Shown here piece after piece: positions 1-5,069 of a DNA stretch of 5,069 nt (the stretch's first letter is position 1; each line of letters starts with the position of its first letter). The position numbers and the translations under genes were made by a program. The stretch is from Emcibacter sp. (lineage in GTDB: Bacteria; Pseudomonadota; Alphaproteobacteria; Sphingomonadales; Emcibacteraceae). The stretch covers positions 1 through 5,069 of the forward strand of contig JAGLJX010000196.1 of assembly GCA_023142175.1 (NCBI GenBank), given 5' to 3'. The notes under the pieces were generated by a model. The model was given only the letters and a program-made list of their open reading frames with translations. It did no database searches and had not been told where the DNA came from.

Positions 1-101
<101 letters not shown>

Positions 102-136
102 GTATTCAGTAGTTAGTAGTGATGTTCAGCAACCGA

Positions 137-201
137 ACCCGCGAGGGTGAGGCAAGGCCGACTGGCCGCCCGAGTTAATACGAGGAGGGGGAGTATCCCC
201 C
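137..201. repeat. Cluster of three short hairpins downstream of sdhB
   Basis: Three hairpins lie within 65 bases. The first is ACCC (137-140) / GGGT (145-148) with a GCGA loop of GNRA type. The second is GGC (151-153) plus GGCC (156-159) pairing with GGCC (164-167) plus GCC (168-170), loop GACT, with an AA bulge. The third is GGGGGA (187-192) / TCCCCC (196-201) with a 3-base loop. No U-run follows, so a standard intrinsic terminator is not supported. They could stabilise the sdh mRNA 3' end, or be a REP-like or mobile-element remnant linked to the adjacent unit at 214-714. Function is unknown; the pairing is read by eye. Confidence 0.45.
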
Positions 202-213
202 ATCAATAAAAAT

Positions 214-242
214 TCAAGTAACTCTGACCCCCTTGATCTTTA
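214..242 (+). repeat. Left inverted repeat of the 214-714 unit
   Basis: Bases 214-230 pair with 698-714 (one mismatch) and bases 226-242 pair perfectly with 652-668. The two segments overlap on this side because the left arm is compact, whereas the right arm is split by extra sequence. The repeat ends 14 bases before the AAGGAG ribosome site of the enclosed gene. Confidence 0.75.
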
Positions 243-270
243 CAATAATGGATAATAAGGAGCAATAGAG

Positions 271-654
271 GTGACAATGATTAAATGCAAAGAATGCAAT
301 GGAGAAATATCAGAAGAGGCAGATAAATGCCCCAAATGTGGGCATCCTAACAGTCAATATAAGGTATTCTCTACACTAATAGGCCTAGTATTTTTTGGTA
401 TTATTTTTTGGTATCTTTTTGGTGGAGGACTCGAACAACAAGCTACTGATAGTCTTGATACAATAAAAAACCAAGTGGCAGAAGATTCAGTCAGACAATA
501 TAATATAGCAAAATCGCAGGGGGATTTAATTCAGATATGTGTTCAAGCAGGCATGGTGTCGGCTGCATATTTACAAGCAAATGACCAATCAAATTACAAT
601 AGGTGGAAAAGAATTGAAAAAGAAGATTGTCGCGCTGCAGGCTTAACATATTAA
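271..654 (+). CDS. Zinc-ribbon, single-TM small protein of unknown function
   Basis: A 127-residue protein. Residues 6-24 hold CKEC and CPKCG (Cys 6, 9, 20, 23), a classic short zinc ribbon. A hydrophobic segment at about 33-51 (rich in F, I, L, V, W) forms one probable membrane helix. After a polar linker, a helical C-terminal domain at about 70-127 has two more cysteines (Cys90, Cys120) and a W-K-x-I-E-K-x-D-C stretch. It resembles small hypothetical proteins I have seen in other Proteobacteria, but I know no function. The GTG start at 271 is preferred: AAGGAG at 257-262 lies 8 bases upstream, and MTMIKC is a usual family beginning. ATG at 277 is the alternative, 14 bases from that site. 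The gene is AT-rich, sits alone between inverted repeats and ends inside the right one, so it may be cargo acquired by transfer. With the ribbon in the cytosol, the C-terminal domain would be periplasmic and could carry a Cys90-Cys120 disulfide; this is inference. Confidence 0.8.
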   Translation: MTMIKCKECNGEISEEADKCPKCGHPNSQYKVFSTLIGLVFFGIIFWYLFGGGLEQQATDSLDTIKNQVAEDSVRQYNIAKSQGDLIQICVQAGMVSAAYLQANDQSNYNRWKRIEKEDCRAAGLTY

Positions 655-714
655 AGATCAAGGGGGTCGGCGGATCAATCAGATCAAAGGGGAATCAGGG
701 TCAGAGTAACTTGA
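652..714 (-). repeat. Right inverted repeat of the 214-714 unit, expanded
   Basis: The inner part, 652-668, is the exact reverse complement of 226-242. The outer part, 698-714, is the near-exact reverse complement of 214-230. Between them, AGATCAAAGGGG (681-692) resembles AGATCAAGGGG (656-666 region), which suggests that the end motif was partly duplicated. The TAA stop of the enclosed gene (652-654) forms the first bases of the inner arm, so the gene and the repeat are tightly fitted. Confidence 0.7.
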
Positions 715-747
715 TTTTCTTATTACCTTAATTTCTCCAGTCATACG

Positions 748-764
748 GTTCCCAAAATGGGAAC
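748..764. promoter_or_regulatory. Palindromic candidate operator upstream of higBA
   Basis: GTTCCC (748-753) and GGGAAC (759-764) form a perfect 6-bp inverted repeat around AAAAT, ending 8 bases before the higB ATG. HigA antitoxins with a helix-turn-helix commonly bind such palindromes and repress their own operon. No convincing -35/-10 pair could be assigned here, so the exact promoter is undetermined. In RNA the same palindrome could fold over the translation start region. Confidence 0.6.
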
Positions 765-772
765 ATATCCTT

Positions 773-1066
773 ATGAGGATCATTGCCCGTAAACAATTGG
801 TTGATTTTGGTCGGCAACATCCAAAGGCCAAGGGGGGGTTGGACAGTTGGTGGCTGTATGTTAAAAAGGCCGACTGGAGCTGTCCGCAGGATGTTAAGGA
901 CGCTCTACCCAAGGCCAGCATCATTGCAAATAATCGGGTGGTTTTTTATATCCGCGGCGGTAGCTACAGGCTGATTGTGCAGTTTAACTACCCCTACCGC
1001 ATAGGCTATATCAGGTTCATTGGAACCCATGGGGCTTATGATAAAATTGATGCGACTGGAGTATGA
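773..1066 (+). CDS. higB: HigB-family type II toxin (RelE-like mRNA interferase)
   Basis: A 97-residue protein matching the HigB_toxin family (PF09907 type) in length and motifs as I know them. The N-terminus MRIIARKQL, the W26-W27 and W35 region, NNRVVFYI (53-60), YRLIV (65-69) and the C-terminal block RFIGTHGAYDKIDA (81-94) are family hallmarks. The conserved His86, Tyr89, Asp90 and Lys91 are present, so the toxin looks intact. The family members studied cleave mRNA, usually on the ribosome. The ATG at 773 fits the family N-terminus, but no clear Shine-Dalgarno precedes it: GGGAA in the palindrome at 759-763 is the nearest, so translation may be weak. The stop overlaps the antitoxin start (ATGA, 1063-1066), toxin first, which is the normal higBA order. 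The activity is inferred from the family. Confidence 0.9.
   Translation: MRIIARKQLVDFGRQHPKAKGGLDSWWLYVKKADWSCPQDVKDALPKASIIANNRVVFYIRGGSYRLIVQFNYPYRIGYIRFIGTHGAYDKIDATGV
1057..1061 (+). promoter_or_regulatory. Shine-Dalgarno site bearing on the higA start
   Basis: TGGAG lies inside the end of higB. It is 1 base from the ATG at 1063, which is too close, and 7 bases from the in-frame ATG at 1069, which is a good spacing. The antitoxin may therefore start at 1069, two residues shorter than the outer ATG gives. Confidence 0.5.
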
Positions 1067-1422
1067 CCATGACAAACATAAAACCAATTCATGACACAGA
1101 TTCTTATGAAGTGGCTTTGGCGCGTGCGGAAGTGCTGATGGATGCAGAATTTAATACGCCAGAAGGTGACGAACTGGAAATTCTGACCACGCTGATTTAT
1201 GCCTACGAAGAAAAGCTCTATCCTGTGGATATTCCCGATGCGCTGACGGCCATTTTATTCGTGATGGACCAAAGTGGGTACGAGCAGAAAGACCTTGCCG
1301 CCCTGATCGGCAAATCCCGCGCTTCAGATGTGCTCAACAAAAAACGATCCGTATCCATGAAACAGGCACGGCTTCTTTATAAAGATTGGGGGGTGCCTGC
1401 GGAGACCCTTCTTGCGGGCTAA
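1063..1422 (+). CDS. higA: HigA-family antitoxin, XRE-type HTH regulator
   Basis: Up to 119 residues. The N-terminal half (about 10-58) has the acidic EVALARAEVLMDAE and TPEGDELEIL stretches typical of COG5499 antitoxins, followed by YAYEEKLYPVDIPD. The C-terminal half (about 60-117) is an XRE-like helix-turn-helix: QKDLAALIG (75-83) as the first helix and SRASDVLNKKRSVS (85-98) as recognition helix and turn. It should neutralise HigB by binding it and repress the operon through the palindrome at 748-764. The outer ATG (1063) overlaps the toxin stop by 4 bases; ATG 1069 is better spaced from TGGAG (1057-1061) and gives MTNIKPIH, also family-like. The domain is full length with no sign of decay. 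The next gene converges on it, with 22 bases between the stop codons. Confidence 0.9.
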   Translation: MTMTNIKPIHDTDSYEVALARAEVLMDAEFNTPEGDELEILTTLIYAYEEKLYPVDIPDALTAILFVMDQSGYEQKDLAALIGKSRASDVLNKKRSVSMKQARLLYKDWGVPAETLLAG

Positions 1423-1444
1423 AATAAAGGGGATCGGAATAATA

Positions 1445-1663
1445 TTAGGAAAAATTGGGCAATTCCATTATTTCAACGACTACAAAGCCCCGGCGTTTAG
1501 GGTAGCGGCGCTTTATGGTCTCTTTAACATCGTCCAGATCTTTGCCTTCGATCTGTAGAAACCGCTGGTCTGCCCACCCGTCATCATAATTTGGGTGGGT
1601 TCGTTCGGTACGAACAGATTCCCGTACTTCTTCATTGTAAATTGTGATCTCAAAAGTCTTCAT
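1445..1663 (-). CDS. Small conserved-looking protein of unknown function
   Basis: A 72-residue protein read on the minus strand from the ATG at 1663-1661 to TAA at 1447-1445. It begins MKTFEITIYNEEVRE, contains HPNYDDGWADQRFLQIEG and a basic stretch KRRYPKRRGF, and ends in ELPNFS. The pattern suggests a small alpha/beta fold: strand at 2-9, strand about 41-46, helix about 48-58, strand about 64-69. There is no signal peptide, membrane segment or cysteine. I recall similar short proteins annotated as hypothetical in Alphaproteobacteria but know no function. A start 7 codons upstream (1684) is possible; the MKTF start is preferred as a compact, usual beginning, although the upstream ribosome site is weak for both (only GAG near 1663). 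It is convergent with higA and divergent from zapE. Its pairing of charged and aromatic residues argues that it is a real gene, not a shadow. Confidence 0.65.
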   Translation of the reverse strand: MKTFEITIYNEEVRESVRTERTHPNYDDGWADQRFLQIEGKDLDDVKETIKRRYPKRRGFVVVEIMELPNFS

Positions 1664-1785
1664 GATAACTCGCGATATAAGCATTTAAGTGTTTCTATTA
1701 AAATAGACAGAAGGTTAAGTAAAGGCGAATTTGTGGCATTGATGGGAAAAGATTTCCATGTTACTGATTAATTGACGGTATTTAT

Positions 1786-1791
1786 GGAAAG
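1786..1791 (+). promoter_or_regulatory. Weak ribosome binding site supporting the TTG start of zapE
   Basis: GGAAAG lies 6 bases before the TTG at 1798. An out-of-frame ATG at 1784 overlaps this site and opens a 9-codon reading frame ending at TAA 1811-1813, across the zapE start. Weak site, rare start codon and overlapping ATG together suggest low translation of zapE. Confidence 0.4.
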
Positions 1792-1797
1792 TTTATT

Positions 1798-2955
1798 TTG
1801 TCCGATCCCTTAAGCCAATATAAAAAAATGCTCACTTCCGGCGAGCTAAGGCCCGATAATCATCAGGCTCAGATCATAGAGAAATTGCAGAATCTCCATA
1901 ATGATCTGGTCGGTTATGAAGAAAAAATATCTAAAAAAAATAACTTCTGGCAGCGTCTGTTCAGCGGTAATGGCAAGGCTGTCCCCCCCACGGGCCTCTA
2001 TGTTTATGGTGATGTGGGCCGTGGCAAGTCCATGATTATGGATTTGTTTTTTGCCACGGCGCCGATAACCTCCAAGCGACGGGTGCATTTTCATGCCTTC
2101 ATGCTGGACGTTCATCAGGCCATGCATGACTGGCGCTATATGGATGGGGCGGCCCGTAAAAAACTTCATGGCACGGATGCGGACGATCCGATCCCGCCAC
2201 TGGCCGCTAAAATTGCAGAAAACAGTCTGCTGCTGTGTTTTGATGAATTTCAGGTGCATGATGTGACCGATGCCATGATTCTGGGGCGGCTGTTTACCAA
2301 TTTGTTTGAGCGCGGGGTGGTGATGGTGCTGACCTCCAACCGCCCGCCCGACGATCTTTATATTGGCGGGCTAAACCGCGAACTCTTCCTGCCCGCTATC
2401 GCGATGATCAAGGACAAGCTGGGCGTGTCAAGCCTGAGTGGGCCCATAGATTACCGTATGGAACGCATGAAAGGCATACAGGTCTATTATCATCCGCTGG
2501 GGGATGTGGCGACAAAAGCCTTATCGAAAGCCTTCTGGAAACTGACCGATCATGAAGTGGCAGACCGCAGCAAGGTCGGGCCAGAGGAGCTGGAAGTTCA
2601 GGGCCGGAAAATTCATGTCCCCGTGGCAGACAAAGGGGTAGCGGTCTTTTCCTTTAAAAAATTATGCGGTGCGGCTCTTGGTGCGGCGGATTATCTGGAA
2701 ATCGCGTGGCATTATCATACGGTGATCATGGTAGGTATCCCCAGATTAGGCCCGGAAAACAGGAACGAAGCCAAACGCTTTGTCACTTTCATCGATGTGT
2801 TATACGAAAATAATGTCAAATTTCTCTGTTGTGCGGAGGTGGCAGCAGAGAAAATTTATCTAGAGGGTCATGGGTATTTTGAATTTCAGCGCACCACATC
2901 GCGCCTGATCGAGATGCAAAGCGAGGAATATTTGGCCAAAGGTCATGCGGTTTAA
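1798..2955 (+). CDS. zapE: Cell division protein ZapE / AFG1-family P-loop ATPase
   Basis: A 385-residue AFG1/ZapE family ATPase, a normal length. Walker A is GDVGRGKS (71-78) and Walker B is LLLCFDEF (144-151, with D149 and E150). A sensor-like TSNR sits at 179-182, and NRELFLPAI (193-201) carries the likely arginine finger R194. The N-terminal GELRPDNHQ (15-23) is also a family signature. In E. coli ZapE acts at the constricting Z ring; the mitochondrial relative Afg1/LACE1 helps handle inner-membrane respiratory proteins. The start is TTG at 1798: MSDPLSQYK fits the family, GGAAAG (1786-1791) is 6 bases upstream, and no ATG or GTG in this frame lies between it and the TGA at 1765-1767. The first internal ATG (codon 11) would cut the conserved N-terminus. 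Its place between sdh and mdh-suc is typical of Alphaproteobacteria. The 134 bases upstream, shared with the divergent gene at 1445-1663, show no clear promoter. Confidence 0.93.
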   Translation: MSDPLSQYKKMLTSGELRPDNHQAQIIEKLQNLHNDLVGYEEKISKKNNFWQRLFSGNGKAVPPTGLYVYGDVGRGKSMIMDLFFATAPITSKRRVHFHAFMLDVHQAMHDWRYMDGAARKKLHGTDADDPIPPLAAKIAENSLLLCFDEFQVHDVTDAMILGRLFTNLFERGVVMVLTSNRPPDDLYIGGLNRELFLPAIAMIKDKLGVSSLSGPIDYRMERMKGIQVYYHPLGDVATKALSKAFWKLTDHEVADRSKVGPEELEVQGRKIHVPVADKGVAVFSFKKLCGAALGAADYLEIAWHYHTVIMVGIPRLGPENRNEAKRFVTFIDVLYENNVKFLCCAEVAAEKIYLEGHGYFEFQRTTSRLIEMQSEEYLAKGHAV

Positions 2956-3006
2956 TAAAATATTATGATAATTCTACTAAAAGTGACCAAAGTATAAAAA
3001 GGGACG

Positions 3007-3035
3007 TATATCGGGCTTAAAATATCCCGTATATA
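3007..3035. repeat. Hairpin in the zapE-mdh interval
   Basis: TATATCGGG (3007-3015) pairs with CCCG (3026-3029) and ATATA (3031-3035), with T3030 bulged and a 10-base loop: a 9-bp stem. It begins 52 bases after the zapE stop. No U-run follows, so it is at best a weak terminator; it could also be a protein site, as CGTATAT occurs twice (3005-3011 and 3028-3034). The rest of the 295-base interval 2956-3250 holds the promoter-like site and leader listed separately; no gene was seen in it. Confidence 0.4.
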
Positions 3036-3036
3036 A

Positions 3037-3064
3037 ACCGATCGGTAAATCTTGGGTATATAAT
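3037..3064 (+). promoter_or_regulatory. Candidate mdh-suc promoter with overlapping palindrome
   Basis: TATAAT at 3059-3064 is a perfect -10 box. At the expected -35 position there is no good TTGACA match; instead there is the perfect 10-bp palindrome ACCGATCGGT (3037-3046). A weak -35 with an adjacent symmetric site is the layout of a regulated promoter, and ACC-GGT palindromes are common for TetR-type repressors, although no regulator is identified here. Transcription from it would give a leader of about 180 bases before mdh. Other -10-like boxes exist closer to the gene (TATAAG, 3189-3194), so this assignment is tentative. Confidence 0.4.
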
Positions 3065-3101
3065 ATGGCTTATGAATGCGGAGAAAAGTGACATAATGGT
3101 T

Positions 3102-3122
3102 GCGCGTCCTGTCTTTTCGCGC
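3102..3122 (+). other. Small stem in the putative mdh leader
   Basis: GCGCG (3102-3106) pairs with CGCGC (3118-3122) around an 11-base pyrimidine-rich loop. It lies in the region that would be the mdh 5' leader if the TATAAT at 3059-3064 is used. No known riboswitch class was recognised. Confidence 0.25.
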
Positions 3123-3232
3123 TACATCCTTAGGGTATATCTGTATCTATACGGGCAGGGTAGACTGTTTGTGTACTGTTCTGTAAACTATAAGCGAATG
3201 ACGAGGATATCTAGTCTAATTTAATAAATTAA

Positions 3233-4213
<981 letters not shown>

Positions 4214-4236
4214 TTAGAGATAAAGGGTAGAAACAA

Positions 4237-5069
4237 ATGAATATCCATGAATATCAGGCAAAAGGCCTGCTGAAGACATTCGGAGCCCCAACTTTGCGGG
4301 GTGGTGTTGCCTATACGGCACAGGAAGCCGAACAGATTGCCAAGGATCTTGGCGGCCCGATATGGGTTGTTAAGGCACAAATTCATGCTGGCGGACGCGG
4401 CAAGGGTGGCGGTGTTAAAGTTGTCAAATCCATTGCGGACGTGAAAAAAATTGCCGGAGAAATGATCGGCATGACGCTGGTCACTCATCAGACCGGCCCG
4501 CAAGGCAAGGAAGTCAAGCGCGTTTATATCGAAGACGGTTGCAATATTGCCAATGAGCTTTATGTGAGCATATTGGTCGACCGTGGCTCAAGCCGGGTCG
4601 CGATTATGGCCTCATCAGAAGGCGGCATGGATATCGAAGAAGTCGCGGCATCAACACCAGAGAAGATCGTTACAATTTCCATTGATCCCGCATCGGGCCT
4701 GTCGGGCTTCCATTGCCGGAAAGTGGCATTTGGTCTGGGACTTGAAGGCAAGGTTGCCGGAAAAGCTGCCAAGGTTATTGCAAACCTCTATGAAGCGTTC
4801 ATGGCGAAAGATGCGGCCATGCTGGAAATTAATCCACTGGTGGTGACAGCAGATGACGACATCGTTGTGCTTGATGCGAAAATGGGTTTTGACGGCAACA
4901 GCCTGTTCCGTCATCCTGATGTGGTCGAATTGCGTGACCCTGATGAAGAAGACCCCATGGAGCTGGAAGCGGCCAAGCATGAACTGAACTATATCAAGCT
5001 GGACGGCAGTATTGGTTGTATGGTCAATGGCGCGGGCCTTGCCATGGCGACCATGGATATCATCAAGCT
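4237..5069 (+). CDS. sucC: Succinyl-CoA synthetase (ADP-forming) beta subunit, 5' part (partial)
   Basis: The first 277 codons (plus 2 bases) of sucC; the window ends before the stop. The E. coli protein has 388 residues, so about 70% is present. SucC carries the ATP-grasp nucleotide site of succinyl-CoA synthetase, which makes ATP or GTP from succinyl-CoA in the TCA cycle with SucD. The start [12 protein letters not shown] is the family beginning, with AAAGGG at 4222-4227 9 bases upstream. K46 and the glycine-rich [14 protein letters not shown] (50-63) belong to the nucleotide site; E107, N199 (EINPL) and D213 fall at the same numbers as the E. coli ATP and Mg ligands. The late segment [17 protein letters not shown] leads into the CoA-ligase-like domain. 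It is spaced 23 bases from mdh; sucD and probably sucAB-lpd should follow outside the window. Confidence 0.97.
   Translation, partial: MNIHEYQAKGLLKTFGAPTLRGGVAYTAQEAEQIAKDLGGPIWVVKAQIHAGGRGKGGGVKVVKSIADVKKIAGEMIGMTLVTHQTGPQGKEVKRVYIEDGCNIANELYVSILVDRGSSRVAIMASSEGGMDIEEVAASTPEKIVTISIDPASGLSGFHCRKVAFGLGLEGKVAGKAAKVIANLYEAFMAKDAAMLEINPLVVTADDDIVVLDAKMGFDGNSLFRHPDVVELRDPDEEDPMELEAAKHELNYIKLDGSIGCMVNGAGLAMATMDIIK

Larger units (their letters stand above)
214..714. mobile_element. Inverted-repeat-bounded unit carrying one small gene (putative non-autonomous cassette)
   Basis: The unit is bounded on the left by 214-242 and on the right by 652-714. The inner arms, GACCCCCTTGATCTTTA (226-242) and its exact reverse complement (652-668), match at 17 of 17 bases. 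The outer arms, TCAAGTAACTCTGACCC (214-230) and GGGTCAGAGTAACTTGA (698-714), match at 16 of 17. About 29 extra bases separate inner and outer arms on the right. The enclosed DNA is AT-rich (37% GC over 301-600, counted by hand; a sample of mdh gave 57%). No transposase or recombinase is present, so any movement would need an enzyme supplied in trans. From memory, GGGGTCAGAGTAACTTGA-like sequences recur near REP-associated tyrosine (Y1) transposases, but I could not check this. A chance inverted repeat of this length is unlikely; mobility is inferred. No target-site duplication was identified. Confidence 0.5.

Noticed and set aside
187..201. GGGGGA/TCCCCC hairpin as a rho-independent terminator for the sdh operon.
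   Set aside because: The stem is followed by ATCAATAAAAATT rather than a run of T, and the reverse strand has no good T-tail directly after it.
233..256. Promoter for the zinc-ribbon gene from TTGATC (233-238) or TTTACA (239-244) with GATAAT (251-256).
   Set aside because: The spacers are 12 and 6 bases, far from the usual 16-18, so the boxes do not form a credible pair.
679..1087. Reading frames on the - strand and in a second + frame across higB.
   Set aside because: They are shadows of the higB frame, which has clear family motifs; the shadows have low-complexity, non-family sequences.
1682..1771. An open + strand stretch ending SKGEFVALMGKDFHVTD, which recalls the GEFVALMG start of ABC-transporter ATPases.
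   Set aside because: The similarity stops before any Walker A residues, there is no ribosome site, and upstream the frame runs through the antisense gene at 1445-1663. A chance match is more likely than a gene remnant.
1846..2259. 137-codon open frame on the - strand inside zapE.
   Set aside because: It lies opposite the Walker A and B region of zapE and shows no recognisable domain.

Overview
The window looks like part of an alphaproteobacterial chromosome of moderate GC (core genes roughly 50-57% GC in the parts I counted). The evidence is the TCA-cycle gene order: the tail of sdhB, then zapE (AFG1-family ATPase), mdh and sucC, all on the + strand. From general knowledge, sdhCDAB / zapE / mdh-sucCDAB clusters of this kind are common in Alphaproteobacteria. 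The genus cannot be fixed from this sequence.

Layout. 1-101: last 32 codons of sdhB. 102-213: non-coding, with three closely spaced hairpins. 214-714: an AT-rich unit bounded by imperfect inverted repeats, with one small gene inside (271-654) for a zinc-ribbon, single-membrane-helix protein; the stop codon of that gene lies inside the right repeat. 748-1422: a complete higBA-type toxin-antitoxin operon with a palindrome just upstream as candidate operator. 1445-1663 (- strand): a small conserved-looking protein of unknown function, convergent with the antitoxin. 1798-2955: zapE, starting at TTG. 2956-3250: a non-coding regulatory interval with a hairpin, a perfect TATAAT box next to a palindrome, and a good Shine-Dalgarno site. 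3251-4213: mdh. 4237-5069: sucC, cut by the window end after 277 codons.

How the genes work together. SdhB, Mdh and SucC are subunits of three TCA-cycle enzymes: succinate dehydrogenase, malate dehydrogenase and succinyl-CoA synthetase. mdh and sucC are 23 bases apart and are probably co-transcribed. ZapE is a P-loop ATPase linked in other bacteria to cell division and membrane-protein handling. The block at about 102-1663 separates sdhB from zapE and looks accessory: a possible mobile cassette, a toxin-antitoxin pair and an orphan gene.

The best candidate for something undescribed is the inverted-repeat unit at 214-714. It carries a cargo-like gene and no transposase, and its right end appears to contain a repeated end motif. 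No CRISPR array, tRNA, rRNA or full insertion sequence was seen.
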